This document shows positions 1 to 9,238 of a stretch of DNA of 64,000 nucleotides, one piece after another (the stretch's first letter is position 1; each line of letters starts with the position of its first letter). The notes under the pieces are model-generated. The model worked only from the letters and a program-made list of their open reading frames with translations, was not told the origin of the DNA and ran no database searches. Location of the stretch: NCBI GenBank assembly GCA_017936885.1, contig JAGBEO010000014.1:1-64000 (forward strand), in the 5' to 3' direction. A program made the position numbers and the translations under genes. This DNA is from Lachnospiraceae bacterium. Lineage in GTDB: Bacteria > Bacillota > Clostridia > Lachnospirales > Lachnospiraceae.

Positions 1-58
1 AGAGGCGTAAAGGTATGCCAGGGAGAAGTCGGACGGAAGCTGCCGGAAAGAAAGACAT

Positions 59-130
59 GGCTCCATGGTCAAGCGGTTAAGACATCGCCCTTTCACGGCG
101 GTAACACGGGTTCGATTCCCGTTGGAGTCA
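59..130 (+). tRNA. tRNA-Glu (TTC)
   Basis: Cloverleaf with acceptor stem GGCTCCA/TGGAGTC (one G-T pair), TTC in the anticodon loop (CCCTTTCACGG) and a T-arm GGTTCGATTCC. First of six tRNAs on the + strand; CCA is not encoded. Confidence 0.95.
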
Positions 131-139
131 TTTTAGCAT

Positions 140-212
140 GCCGATATGGCTCAATTGGCAGAGCAGCTGATTTGTAATCAGCAGGTTAACGGTTCGAGTC
201 CGTTTATCGGCT
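140..212 (+). tRNA. tRNA-Thr (TGT)
   Basis: Acceptor stem GCCGATA/TATCGGC, anticodon TGT in the loop of CTGATTTGTAATCAG, T-arm GGTTCGAGTCC. Follows tRNA-Glu after 9 bases; CCA is not encoded. Confidence 0.95.
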
Positions 213-248
213 TGTCGCTTATTAAGGCGTTGACCCGCAAGGGTTCAC

Positions 249-322
249 GGACCTTTAGCTCAGTTGGTTAGAGCAACCGGCTCATAACCGGTCGGTCCTG
301 GGTTCGAGTCCCCGAAGGTCCA
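249..322 (+). tRNA. tRNA with CAT anticodon (Met elongator or Ile2)
   Basis: Acceptor stem GGACCTT/AAGGTCC, anticodon CAT in CCGGCTCATAACCGG, T-arm GGTTCGAGTCC. A CAT anticodon can belong to elongator Met or to an Ile2 tRNA whose C is modified to lysidine. The GGACCTT acceptor resembles the Firmicutes Ile2 form as I recall it, but sequence alone does not settle it. Confidence 0.9.
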
Positions 323-371
323 TTGACAGAAGGTTACTTCTGGATATATAATAAAATAGTTGAAGCGATTT

Positions 372-445
372 GGCCCGGTGGCTCAGTTGGTTAGAGCGCC
401 GCCCTGTCACGGCGGAGGTCGTGGGTTCGAGTCCCATCCGGGTCG
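372..445 (+). tRNA. tRNA-Asp (GTC)
   Basis: Acceptor stem GGCCCGG/CCGGGTC with discriminator G, anticodon GTC in GCCGCCCTGTCACGGCGG, T-arm GGTTCGAGTCC. Part of the six-tRNA cluster. Confidence 0.95.
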
Positions 446-450
446 TAAGA

Positions 451-470
451 GAATGGCATAGCCATTCTTT
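451..470 (+). other. hairpin in tRNA spacer
   Basis: GAATGGC-ata-GCCATTC followed by TTT lies between tRNA-Asp and tRNA-Val. A second small inverted repeat, AAATTAC-gaa-GTAATTT, follows at 477-493. These are probably processing or partial-termination hairpins; the function is inferred. Confidence 0.5.
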
Positions 471-500
471 ATAGTTAAATTACGAAGTAATTTTACTATT

Positions 501-573
501 GGGATCTTAGCTCAGCTGGGAGAGCATCTGCCTTACAAGCAGAGGGTCATAGGTTCGAGCCCTATAGGTCCCA
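501..573 (+). tRNA. tRNA-Val (TAC)
   Basis: Acceptor stem GGGATCT/AGGTCCC (one T-G pair), anticodon TAC in CTGCCTTACAAGCAG, T-arm GGTTCGAGCC. Confidence 0.95.
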
Positions 574-596
574 CTAATCAATTTCATATTGATTAT

Positions 597-682
597 GCCG
601 GCGTGGCGGAACTGGCAGACGCACAGGACTTAAAATCCTGCGGGGCTAACCCCCCGTACCGGTTCGATTCCGGTCGCCGGCA
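597..682 (+). tRNA. tRNA-Leu (TAA)
   Basis: Class II tRNA with a long variable arm (GGGGCTAACCCCC), acceptor stem GCCGGCG/CGCCGGC and anticodon TAA in the loop of AGGACTTAAAATCCT. Last gene of the cluster, followed at once by a terminator. Confidence 0.95.
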
Positions 683-688
683 GTAAAT

Positions 689-720
689 AACCCTTGAGAA
701 ATCAAGGGTTATTATTTTAT
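689..720 (+). terminator. terminator of the tRNA cluster
   Basis: Perfect stem AACCCTTGA-gaaa-TCAAGGGTT followed by ATTATTTTAT. It closes the six-tRNA transcription unit. Confidence 0.85.
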
Positions 721-772
721 GTGTTGCATTTCGTGTTGTATAATGTTGAAAAATAGCTGTATGCAATTTGAT

Positions 773-982
773 TTATTTCGTTTGTTTTGTCCTCAAGAGT
801 GTGTATATATCCGGATTTTTTAATATATTATTAAATCTGTCTGTTATTTCATTTGGATTCCGTGTTACAATTCTTCTGTCTATTACTTTGAATTTATCAT
901 ATACAAAATCAGGATAATCAATATATCTGTCTTCTGCATAACTTTTAATGGATTTCATGAGCTGAATAACAGCCAGAGTCAT
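773..982 (-). CDS. hypothetical small protein, doubtful
   Basis: A 69-residue reading frame in AT-rich DNA between the tRNA terminator and a GGDEF remnant. The residue mix (many Ile, Asp, Tyr, Lys and Asn) looks protein-like, but no Shine-Dalgarno sequence precedes the first ATG and I recognise no family. A second possible start is Met-9. It may be a leftover of a larger element beside the tRNA genes. Confidence 0.3.
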   Translation of the reverse strand: MTLAVIQLMKSIKSYAEDRYIDYPDFVYDKFKVIDRRIVTRNPNEITDRFNNILKNPDIYTLLRTKQTK

Positions 983-1163
983 GCAGCCGGAGAAAATCGA
1001 TCACCTGCTCACAGAAGAGGGATATCATGTTTCTATTGGTATGTGCCTACAGGAAACATCTGTTGAGATTAATAGTTTGATCAAGCAGGCAGAAAAGCGC
1101 ATGTATGAAGCAAAGAAACAGTATTATGAGCAGATAGGAGGAGGCAGGATGCGGCATGCCTAG
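966..1163 (+). pseudogene. GGDEF domain remnant (C-terminal piece)
   Basis: About 60 residues match the end of a GGDEF diguanylate cyclase domain: a VSIGM strand, then a helix with an AEKRMYEAKK segment resembling the usual ADKAMYxAK. The GGDEF signature, the nucleotide-binding part and any sensor region are missing, because an in-frame stop lies at 963-965. No convincing start or ribosome binding site is seen. The frame runs into the 3' end of the opposing AraC gene. I read it as a decayed gene left after a deletion next to the tRNA cluster. Confidence 0.6.
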
Positions 1164-2026
1164 AATTGTCCGGGCTGGCTTCTGCCGCCATTTTCATACC
1201 GCCATTGTCTGGGCGAAACGCCATATACATTTTTAAAAGCTCTGGAAAAGTGCAGTTGGTTTGGATAGCCGACTGCATTTCCGATATCTGCAATAGACAG
1301 TCCCGTGAGCTTCAGAAGTTCTGTTGCTTTCGTCATGCGATAGGCAATCAGGAATTCCTGCGGGGATTTACCTGTATTTTCGTGAAAAATTTTCCCGAAA
1401 TAGCTTCTGTTTAAGCCACAGCAAGCTGCAATGTCTTCCACAGAGATATCATTCTGAAAATTCTGTTCAATAAAAGAAAAGGCTTCTTTCATATAAAAAT
1501 CACGTAAACTGTTGCCTCTGCTAAGCTGCGCATAGGTAGAGGAACGGACCAGACTGTCAATAAACAGATAAAGATGTCCGATCAGGTGTAAAGGGGACTC
1601 CTCCTTATGGTTTACGATGTATAACATTTCTGTTTTCATGGTTTCGGCAATGTCTTTATGATGGGCTTTATAGACCGGTTGGTCAAGCTTAAGTCCTGAC
1701 AGCGCTACGGTTTCTTTAGCGCGCAGTCCGTCAAACTCAATCCACACATATTCCCAAGGAATATCACGGTCGGCAATGTAGGTGCCTATTTGATTCGGGA
1801 AAAGCATAAAGCCCTGTCCGCTTTTGATGGGGTAGGAAATGGCTTCTCCTTTGGTATTATCTGCAATCAGTGTACCCGTACCGGATAAGCAGTAATGAAA
1901 TAAATAATGGTTTCTGGCAGCCGGACCAAAGGAATGGGCGGGATCGCACTGCTCCCAGCCAAATTGATATAACCCCAAATCGATAAAATTTTCACTTGGA
2001 AAAACTGAAAATGTGAATTGACTCAT
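1160..2026 (-). CDS. AraC family transcriptional regulator
   Basis: A 288-residue regulator with an N-terminal cupin-like sugar-binding half (about 1-150) and a C-terminal double helix-turn-helix (about 185-280; NDISVEDIAACCGLNRSYF and then AVGYPNQLHFSRAFK). The start is the ATG at 2026, preceded by GAGGG; an upstream in-frame TTG has no better support. It is divergent from the alpha-galactosidase across a 239-base gap, the usual layout for regulators of melibiose/raffinose genes. It probably activates that gene in response to the sugar; the role is inferred from neighbourhood. Confidence 0.88.
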   Translation of the reverse strand: MSQFTFSVFPSENFIDLGLYQFGWEQCDPAHSFGPAARNHYLFHYCLSGTGTLIADNTKGEAISYPIKSGQGFMLFPNQIGTYIADRDIPWEYVWIEFDGLRAKETVALSGLKLDQPVYKAHHKDIAETMKTEMLYIVNHKEESPLHLIGHLYLFIDSLVRSSTYAQLSRGNSLRDFYMKEAFSFIEQNFQNDISVEDIAACCGLNRSYFGKIFHENTGKSPQEFLIAYRMTKATELLKLTGLSIADIGNAVGYPNQLHFSRAFKNVYGVSPRQWRYENGGRSQPGQF

Positions 2027-2150
2027 AATTTCCCTCAAAATACAGTATGATAATCAGTATCTGTTTGAATTATATACCAAAATGCTATACGACTTCAAAT
2101 ATATTATGAAAAAGAAGCATATAGATATAAAAGTTGTGAAACACGGGTAT

Positions 2151-2179
2151 TTATTGTCAGCATAAAGGTATGTTACAAT
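2151..2179 (+). promoter_or_regulatory. candidate promoter of the alpha-galactosidase gene
   Basis: TACAAT at 2174-2179 with a weak -35 (TTATTG) 17 bases upstream. A poor -35 fits an activator-dependent promoter, as expected for an AraC-controlled gene. The 2027-2265 gap holds no other gene. Confidence 0.4.
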
Positions 2180-2265
2180 ACGGTCATCGAAAAAACAGGC
2201 GCGGAAATTTTATAAGTATAATAGAGGAATCAGATATGTATCATGAGGAAAGGCAGGGTTAGTTT

Positions 2266-4533
2266 ATGGGAATTTTTTATCAGGAAAAAGAGCGGATTTT
2301 TACCTTACAGACAGCACATACGACCTATCAGATGAAGGTGGACGATTTCGGTTTCCTTTTGCATTTGTATTATGGGAAAAAGGTGTGCGGCAATATGGAT
2401 TACCTTTTGACGTATTATGACAGAGGGTTTTCGGGGAATCCGGCGGATGCCGGCAGTGACAGAACCTATTCTTTGGATGCGCTGCCGCAGGAATATCCGG
2501 CGATGGGAACAGGTGATTACCGAAGTAGTGCAATCGTGATTCGTAATGCAGATGGTTCCGAGTGCTGTGATCTTCGTTATGTTTTCCATGTGATCAAAAA
2601 GGGAAAGTATGAACTTAAAGGATTTCCGGCAGTGTTTGCTGATGAAGAGGAAGCGGAAACGCTGGAGATCTTTTTGGAGGATAAAGTAAGTAAAGTGGTA
2701 GTACAGCTTCTTTATGGTGTGTTGGAAAAAGAAGATATCATCACAAGAAGTGTAAAAATTTACAATCACGGCACAAGTGAGATTATTGTGGAGAAAGCGG
2801 CATCTGCCTGTCTGGATTTTGTTAGCGGAGCGTATGATCTGCTAAGCTTTTACGGAAGACATGCCATGGAGAGGAATCTCCGGCGCGTGGAAATCGGACA
2901 CGGAAGCTATGTAATCGGAAGCCGCAGAGGAACTTCCAGCCATCAGTATAATCCAGCGGTGATTCTTGCGGAAAAGAATACTACGGAGGATACCGGGAAC
3001 TGTTATGGGATGGTTTTTGTATACAGTGGAAACTTCCTGAGCGAAGCCGAGAAGGATCAGTATGGGCAGATAAGGGTTATGATGGGCTTACAGAGTGACT
3101 GCTTCCATTATCCTCTTGGGAAGGATGAGTCATTGGTCGTTCCTGAGACGATCTTAAGCTTTTCAGACAAAGGATTCGGGGATTTGTCACGGAAATATCA
3201 TCATTGTATCAGAGAGCATATTTGCAGGGGAAAATACAGCAGACAGATTCGACCGGTTTTGATCAACAGTTGGGAAGCGGCATATTTCGATTTCAACGGA
3301 GAGACGATCTGTAAGCTGGCAGAAGAGGCGGCAGAGCTTGGCATTGATATGGTGGTTATGGATGACGGCTGGTTCGGTAAAAGAGATGATGATAACAGCG
3401 GGCTGGGAGACTGGCAGGTGAATGAGAAGAAATTGGGTTGTTCTCTTGGAGAATTGATTCAGAGGGTAAATCATGCGGGCGTAAAATTCGGTATCTGGAT
3501 CGAGCCGGAGATGATTTCGGAGGATAGCGAGCTTTACCGAGAGCATCCCGATTGGGCAATGCAGATTCCGGGAAGAGCGCCGAATCGTTCCAGAAACCAG
3601 TTGGTGCTTGATTTCTCCAGAGCAGAGGTCAGAGACTATATTTTTGACCGGATCTGCAGCGTATTGGATCAGGGGAATATCGAGTATGTTAAATGGGATA
3701 TGAACCGCAGTCTGGCAGATATCTATTCGAGAGAGCAGTGTCAGGGAAAGGTTACCTATGACTATGTGCTGGGGGTATATGATTTCTTGGAAAAGCTGAT
3801 GCAGAAATACCCGGATATTCTCATAGAAGGATGCAGCGGCGGCGGCGGGAGGTTCGATGCGGGTATGTTGTATTATACCCCGCAGATTTGGTGCAGCGAC
3901 AATACGGATGCCATTGACCGGGTACAGATACAGTACGGAACCTCTTTCTTCTATCCGGTGTCTGCGGTCGGCGCCCATGTATCCGCGGTGCCGAATCATC
4001 AGACAGGGCGAAGCGTAAGCCTGCATACAAGAGGTGTGGTTGCGATGGCGGGCACGTTCGGTTATGAGCTTGATCCGTCGAAGCTTAGCAGAGAGGAAAA
4101 AGAAGAAATCAGGGAGCAGATCAGACAGTATAAGCAATATGCAGCACTGATCCAAAACGGAAACTATTACCGGCTGTCGAATCCGTCGGAAGAGTCTTAT
4201 GCGGCTTGGATGTTTGTATCGGAAGACGGGGAAGAGGCATTATTGAATGTGGTGATGCTGAAAACCCACGGCAATATGACGGTGGACTATGTGAAATTAA
4301 AGGGATTGATGCCGGATGCGGTTTATGAAGTGACTGCGGAATATGGAGATAGTGCTTGCGGTAAAGTGATTGCGGAGAATGGAAATGCGGCAGGGTGTGA
4401 AGCTGGCACAGACAATGGAAATATCGCAGCCGGCAGATGTTATTATGGTTCAGCGCTGATGGAAGCGGGGCTGCCGATGCCGGTACGGATGAAAGAATAT
4501 CCGGCTTATCAGATCGCATTCAAAAAAGTATAA
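2266..4533 (+). CDS. alpha-galactosidase, GH36
   Basis: A 755-residue GH36 enzyme that releases terminal alpha-1,6-galactose from melibiose, raffinose or galactomannan pieces. There is an N-terminal beta-sandwich (about 1-300), a (beta/alpha)8 catalytic barrel (about 320-660) and a C-terminal beta domain. KWDMNRS carries the nucleophile Asp-478, and CSDNTDAIDR carries the acid/base Asp-548; EGCSGGGGRFD and DDGWFG are further family signatures. No signal peptide is seen, so it acts on imported oligosaccharides. Length matches the bacterial tetrameric group. Transcription is probably controlled by the divergent AraC gene. A terminator follows at 4597. Confidence 0.95.
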   Translation: MGIFYQEKERIFTLQTAHTTYQMKVDDFGFLLHLYYGKKVCGNMDYLLTYYDRGFSGNPADAGSDRTYSLDALPQEYPAMGTGDYRSSAIVIRNADGSECCDLRYVFHVIKKGKYELKGFPAVFADEEEAETLEIFLEDKVSKVVVQLLYGVLEKEDIITRSVKIYNHGTSEIIVEKAASACLDFVSGAYDLLSFYGRHAMERNLRRVEIGHGSYVIGSRRGTSSHQYNPAVILAEKNTTEDTGNCYGMVFVYSGNFLSEAEKDQYGQIRVMMGLQSDCFHYPLGKDESLVVPETILSFSDKGFGDLSRKYHHCIREHICRGKYSRQIRPVLINSWEAAYFDFNGETICKLAEEAAELGIDMVVMDDGWFGKRDDDNSGLGDWQVNEKKLGCSLGELIQRVNHAGVKFGIWIEPEMISEDSELYREHPDWAMQIPGRAPNRSRNQLVLDFSRAEVRDYIFDRICSVLDQGNIEYVKWDMNRSLADIYSREQCQGKVTYDYVLGVYDFLEKLMQKYPDILIEGCSGGGGRFDAGMLYYTPQIWCSDNTDAIDRVQIQYGTSFFYPVSAVGAHVSAVPNHQTGRSVSLHTRGVVAMAGTFGYELDPSKLSREEKEEIREQIRQYKQYAALIQNGNYYRLSNPSEESYAAWMFVSEDGEEALLNVVMLKTHGNMTVDYVKLKGLMPDAVYEVTAEYGDSACGKVIAENGNAAGCEAGTDNGNIAAGRCYYGSALMEAGLPMPVRMKEYPAYQIAFKKV

Positions 4534-4596
4534 AAGTAAACGGTACAGAAGTAAATGATATAGAAATAAACAGTACAGATGTAACGGACACAGAAC

Positions 4597-4637
4597 GGCG
4601 CCTTGCCTTATTAGATGATGGGGAAGGCGCTGTTTTT
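4597..4637 (+). terminator. terminator after alpha-galactosidase
   Basis: Stem GGCGCCTT...AAGGCGC with a 19-base loop, then TGTTTTTG. The gap 4534-4844 holds this hairpin and an AT-rich promoter-like region, and no gene. Confidence 0.7.
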
Positions 4638-4844
4638 GTGCTTTGTGAATTGTTTATTTTTTATGTACCGGCAATTGTCATTTCGCTTCATGTAGAGGCA
4701 ATATGATTGATAAAAACCGTTAAAAATATTATAATTTATTTATATAAAACACTGCGAGAGCAGGATAAGGTGGAAAAGATATACTAAGAAACTAAAGGGA
4801 TGTGCGCAGTAGGGCTGCACGGTTGATTAACAGGGAGAGCAGAA

Positions 4845-5705
4845 ATGAAGTTTAGTTGGAAACAGGACAGCAAGCGAATTATTGTGATTTGTGTAGCAGC
4901 ATTTGTGATGGCGCTTAATATCAAGACGTTTGTCAGGACAGGCGGGCTTTATCCGGGCGGCGCTACCGGGCTGACAATTTTGTTACAGACTATTTTTGAG
5001 AGATTTTTAGGAATTGCAGTTCCCTACACGGTCATTAACTTACTCTTGAATTCCGTTCCGGTCTATATAGGATTCCGGTTTATCGGGAAGAAATTTACTG
5101 TTTACTCTTGTGTGATGATTGTACTCACCAGCTTTCTGACAGATATGATACCGGGATATGTCATTACATATGATATTCTGTTAATCAGTATTTTCGGCGG
5201 TATTATCAACGGTCTTGTGATTAGTCTGTGCCTGATGATGAATGCCACAACGGGCGGAACAGACTTTATTTCGATCTATTTGTCCGAGAAAAAAGGAATG
5301 GATTCCTGGAATCTGATTCTGGCACTGAATATTGTGATTTTATCCATTGCGGGTATTTTATTCGGCTGGGACAAGGCGCTGTATTCGATTATTTTTCAGT
5401 ATGCATCCACGCAGGTTCTGCATGTGCTTTATAAGAGATATCAGAAGCAGACATTTTTCATTGTGACGAAGAAAGCGGAGGAAATCTGCGATGCCATCTA
5501 TAAAGTGAGCAATCATGGCGCGACGATTTTGGAGGGCAAGGGTTCTTACGAGCATTGTGAGCGTAATGTGGTGTACTCGGTGGTTTCCAGAGAAGAGGTG
5601 AAGAAAGTGCTGCAGGCGGTGAAAGCGGTGGATGAGGAGGCTTTTATTAATGAGGTAAAGACGGAAGGATTGTCGGGACGGTTTTATCAGAAGCCGGCGG
5701 ACTAG
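4845..5705 (+). CDS. YitT family membrane protein
   Basis: A 286-residue integral membrane protein with about five or six hydrophobic segments in residues 10-195 and a soluble C-terminal DUF2179-type domain (about 200-280). The GGLYPGGATGL and NATTGGTDFIS motifs typify the YitT/DUF161 group, whose transport substrate is not established. The start has a GGGAGA site. It sits alone between the alpha-galactosidase and a large unknown gene. Confidence 0.88.
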   Translation: MKFSWKQDSKRIIVICVAAFVMALNIKTFVRTGGLYPGGATGLTILLQTIFERFLGIAVPYTVINLLLNSVPVYIGFRFIGKKFTVYSCVMIVLTSFLTDMIPGYVITYDILLISIFGGIINGLVISLCLMMNATTGGTDFISIYLSEKKGMDSWNLILALNIVILSIAGILFGWDKALYSIIFQYASTQVLHVLYKRYQKQTFFIVTKKAEEICDAIYKVSNHGATILEGKGSYEHCERNVVYSVVSREEVKKVLQAVKAVDEEAFINEVKTEGLSGRFYQKPAD

Positions 5706-5848
5706 AGTATTAAGGTAAAATGATGCAATTATGATGTCATTATAATACAATTTTGATGTATTGCTCCGGTACAATAAGAATAAGCGGATTGTCATATTCG
5801 GAGGAAACGCAAAGTCAGCGACGAAGCGTTTCGGAATGGAGGAATACA

Positions 5849-8623
5849 GTGAGTAAACTTGGCAGAAGAATTATTTTAATAATGTGTGTGTTGATCTGCG
5901 CCGGAATCGTGTGGGAATGCGGGAAGGCGCAATTTTTTTGTGTGATAGGAAAGTGCACGGGCAGTAGTGGCAGCCAACAAGATTCGACAGAGGAGAATCT
6001 TGCAAGTCAGGCTGCTGAGTCTGACTTTTTTTATATACAACCGACAGAGGATGAGGAACATGCGGAGCAAAATGACAAAGTAAAGAGCAGTGAAGAACTT
6101 TTTTATGAGAAAGCAGAACGACAAGGAACGAAGCGCTTAGAGGCAGAAAAATATTGGAATATACTTCTTGCTGATAACATTTTTCAGGATGGAACCATGG
6201 AATTGACCGGATTGGTTATTGAGGATATGGACGGCAACGGGCAGAAAGATATGCTGGTTATGATTTTGGCTCATGAGACGAAAACTTTCTATGGTTCCGG
6301 CTGTGTGTGGATCTATATGAATGAGGATGAACCTTACTGTTTCGATGCGGAAGAATGTTCTTATTATGGCAATTTTGAGTCTTTTGCAGAGGATATTGAC
6401 AATGACGGGAATGTGGAAATTGTGTTGAGCGCCCAGGGAACAGGAAACGGTGCAACAGGGGATTTTTATAAAGTTATCTGGAAATACAAGGATCATGGCA
6501 TAGAGAGGATGGAACTGCCTTCTGATCTGGGGGATGATTATTATGATCAGGGAATTCTTGTCCAAGTCTGCCAGGAGCCGGAAGAGAACCGATACAGCGC
6601 TTATTGTCCTTATTTTGAGGAAACAATCTGTTTTGATGCGGAGAATGTTTTTGAACCTGGTGAGTGTTCCGAAGGGGCAGGCAGCAACGTGAGGGGATTC
6701 TTTGATCTGTGTCCGGTGAAGTATCAGGGAGAAAATGCCCTTCAGGCATCGGAGTATCTGCACGGAGAAGGTGGAATCGTGCACGGAGTAGCCACGGCAC
6801 AGTTTATTATCCTGTGGGATGAAAACGGAAAGGGCTATGTAGATACATGGTGGATTGAAGGGCAGGAGAACTCTTATTTTAATAATAAAGGATGCCGCAT
6901 TACTTATGCGGAGGGATACTATTATTATGCAAGCCAGCTGGATCATTATTATTTGTACCGGGTGAAAGAGGACGGCAGCGAACCGGTATGTCTGGCAAAA
7001 GTGCATCCCGGAGCTATGCAGGTAGACGGAGATGTCATTTATTTTGAAAATCTCAGTGATCATAAAGCCATTTACAGGATTGGGACAGACGATTCCCACA
7101 TGGAGAAGCTCAGTGAAGGCACGAATAGTCATATGCAGATGAGTGAGGAGTATATCTATTTTTGTGCAGCATATGATGAGGCGTATGATTGTAATGGGTT
7201 GGTTACGGAGTCGAGGAAAAAGGAAGGGAATTTCTATGCCAATTATTGTTTGTACCGTATGAAGAAAGATGGTTCCGGCAAGGAGCTTCTGACCATCAAT
7301 GCATACAATTATATGCTTTGTGACGGGAACAGCGGGAAGGTCAGGTACAAAGGGAATCTTTACTGCGGAAGACGGGAATGGAATGAAGAAACAGGACAAG
7401 GTGAAACGGTGGTCACCCGGTATGACCTGGATGGGAAAAAGGGGGAAGAAGTATGCTGTTTTGATTTCTATGGAGATGTTATGGTATACGGAGACAGGAT
7501 ATATTGTCATGGTACTTATGGAGGGGACGAAGACAGAATCAGCATGTATACGATCCGGAACCGGGAAATGATTTCTCTTCCTGATATGAAGCTGGAGGAT
7601 TGCTGTGTTTATAAGGGAAGCTTATATGGGCTTAGTGAGCAGGCGGACGGTGCAGAACGATTCACAAAGGTATATAAGCTGGCATACGATTGGTCGGAAG
7701 GCGATTCGGAATGGCAGATGATTTATAGTAACAGTGCGGAATGCACGGCTTCTGACGGCTATTACAATGGCGGAATGCTGGCAGATCTTTATGCCACCAA
7801 GCAGGGTGTTTTCCTGCGGCAGTTTGTGTCTTCCGAAGCTGGTGTGAGATGGTTTTCCATCGGGGAAACAGGAACTGTTAAGAAATGGGAGGATGAAAAG
7901 CAGATTCCTATAACGCCTCCGGCTTCCATGTTGGAGTATACGGGAGAATGGCTCAGCATCAAAAGTGAGTTTGAATCCACAGAAGGATATGAGGCGTATT
8001 TGAAGGAAAATCTCGTATATGAAGCATTCTATGAGCGAGATGAAGAAGGGGAGGGACGTAATCCTTATAGGATCTGTCTGCCGCAGTTTCAAGAGAAGAT
8101 TGCAGGGTACCGTAAGATCAACGCATATTTTCAGAATGCTTTTCAGGAAGCCCTGGCGGATGAGGCAGCGTTCTTTGATATGCTGGATGAGGAAAAGAAC
8201 AAAGACGGCTATTATGTAAGCTGGTGTGAGAGTACCTTATACGATTATATTTATATTGGAGACGAATATATTACCGTGGCAATGTTTAAAACAGGCTACC
8301 GCGGCGGAATACGCAACTGGGATTTAGAGGAACCGGTGACATTCGACAGGCAGACGGGAGAAGTCGTTACTCTGGAAGAACTTTTCGGAGTGCCTTTGGA
8401 GGAGGCGGTGGCTATGGCAACGGGTTCTGTCTATAAATATATGGAATGTGTGGGACGGGGATCAGGAGGTTTCTTTCTGCAAAGTGAGGATATTTTGACG
8501 CAGGAATATGATCCGGGACAGTTTTTCCTGTTTCCGGAGGGAATTGGCATATATTATCAAAGATATGCGATCGACTGCGGTGCGGCGGGGGACTTTCTGT
8601 TTATTGTGCCGTTTCCGGATTGA
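5849..8623 (+). CDS. membrane-anchored protein with DUF5050-like and DUF3298-like regions
   Basis: A protein of 924 residues if it starts at the GTG at 5849, which follows a good GGAGGAATACA site; the frame is open further upstream but without such a site. The N-terminus is a basic stretch plus a hydrophobic segment (signal anchor). Two calcium-loop-like segments (DMDGNGQKD and DIDNDGNVE) resemble FG-GAP/VCBS repeats. The middle contains repeated segments of the form YLYRVKEDGSEP and LYRMKKDGSGKE, as in DUF5050 propeller-like proteins. The last 200 residues resemble DUF3298/RsiV (TFDRQTGEVVTLEELF). Probably an extracytoplasmic sensor or binding protein; function unknown. Confidence 0.8.
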   Translation: MSKLGRRIILIMCVLICAGIVWECGKAQFFCVIGKCTGSSGSQQDSTEENLASQAAESDFFYIQPTEDEEHAEQNDKVKSSEELFYEKAERQGTKRLEAEKYWNILLADNIFQDGTMELTGLVIEDMDGNGQKDMLVMILAHETKTFYGSGCVWIYMNEDEPYCFDAEECSYYGNFESFAEDIDNDGNVEIVLSAQGTGNGATGDFYKVIWKYKDHGIERMELPSDLGDDYYDQGILVQVCQEPEENRYSAYCPYFEETICFDAENVFEPGECSEGAGSNVRGFFDLCPVKYQGENALQASEYLHGEGGIVHGVATAQFIILWDENGKGYVDTWWIEGQENSYFNNKGCRITYAEGYYYYASQLDHYYLYRVKEDGSEPVCLAKVHPGAMQVDGDVIYFENLSDHKAIYRIGTDDSHMEKLSEGTNSHMQMSEEYIYFCAAYDEAYDCNGLVTESRKKEGNFYANYCLYRMKKDGSGKELLTINAYNYMLCDGNSGKVRYKGNLYCGRREWNEETGQGETVVTRYDLDGKKGEEVCCFDFYGDVMVYGDRIYCHGTYGGDEDRISMYTIRNREMISLPDMKLEDCCVYKGSLYGLSEQADGAERFTKVYKLAYDWSEGDSEWQMIYSNSAECTASDGYYNGGMLADLYATKQGVFLRQFVSSEAGVRWFSIGETGTVKKWEDEKQIPITPPASMLEYTGEWLSIKSEFESTEGYEAYLKENLVYEAFYERDEEGEGRNPYRICLPQFQEKIAGYRKINAYFQNAFQEALADEAAFFDMLDEEKNKDGYYVSWCESTLYDYIYIGDEYITVAMFKTGYRGGIRNWDLEEPVTFDRQTGEVVTLEELFGVPLEEAVAMATGSVYKYMECVGRGSGGFFLQSEDILTQEYDPGQFFLFPEGIGIYYQRYAIDCGAAGDFLFIVPFPD

Positions 8624-8655
8624 CATATTGTAAGAAAGTTGTTATTCTATAATTG

Positions 8656-8667
8656 TTCTATATAGAA
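8656..8667. promoter_or_regulatory. candidate MarR operator
   Basis: Perfect 12-base palindrome TTCTATATAGAA just downstream of a TATAAT-like element and 34 bases before the marR start, flanked by a second inverted repeat ATTCT-aatg-AGAAT. The position fits autorepression by the MarR protein; this is inferred. Confidence 0.45.
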
Positions 8668-8701
8668 ATATTCTAATGAGAATAATTGATGAGAGGATGA
8701 A

Positions 8702-9160
8702 ATGAAACGTCAGATGGAAACGAAGGGCGGATTCTATATTACACAGATCAAGCAGTTGCAGGATAGAATTTTTGAAAAACTGTTGTCGGAAAACGGGATT
8801 GAAATCAGCGGAGGACAAGGACGGATTTTATTTGTTCTTTGGAAAAAGGATCATCTGACGATCAGTGAGATCAGTAAAGAGACTTCCCTTGCAAAAAATA
8901 CGGTTTCAATTGTGGTGGACGGCATGGTGAGAAAAGGAATTCTAGAAAGAAATATTAACCCGGAAAACCGCAGGCAGACAATCATTTCCCTGACAGAGAA
9001 TGCGAAATCATTGCAGGAAAGATATGAAGCCGTATCACAGCAGATGAATGGGATTTTTTATCAAGGATTTTCGGAACAAGAGCAGAAGGAGTTTGAGCAG
9101 TATCTTGCGCGGATTGTAAACACGTTAGTGCAGGCGGAAGAGAATGACGGGAAAAAATGA
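8702..9160 (+). CDS. MarR family transcriptional regulator
   Basis: A 152-residue winged-helix regulator. The recognition region HLTISEISKETSLAKNTVS (about 57-75) and the wing (RNINPENRRQTIISLT) are typical of MarR. The start follows GAGAGGATGAA. Two flavin-binding PNPOx-like genes follow in the same direction with gaps of 78 and 28 bases, so it probably controls this small redox or detoxification operon. Confidence 0.9.
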   Translation: MKRQMETKGGFYITQIKQLQDRIFEKLLSENGIEISGGQGRILFVLWKKDHLTISEISKETSLAKNTVSIVVDGMVRKGILERNINPENRRQTIISLTENAKSLQERYEAVSQQMNGIFYQGFSEQEQKEFEQYLARIVNTLVQAEENDGKK

Positions 9161-9238
9161 ATAAGTTACTGCAGTCGGAAGATGATGGCGTGAAAGCGTG
9201 AGTATGTTAATTGGTACAGAAGAAAAGGGAGAAATATC

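Noticed and set aside
3187..4155. 322-codon minus-strand frame
   Set aside because: It lies wholly inside the GH36 gene, whose catalytic motifs are clear; no start signal.
4437..4706. 89-codon frame overlapping the alpha-galactosidase end
   Set aside because: It runs through a terminator and is another frame of a real gene.
6137..7510. Long 457-codon frame on the minus strand
   Set aside because: It is the antisense of the large anchored protein; no ribosome binding site and a composition unlike real proteins.
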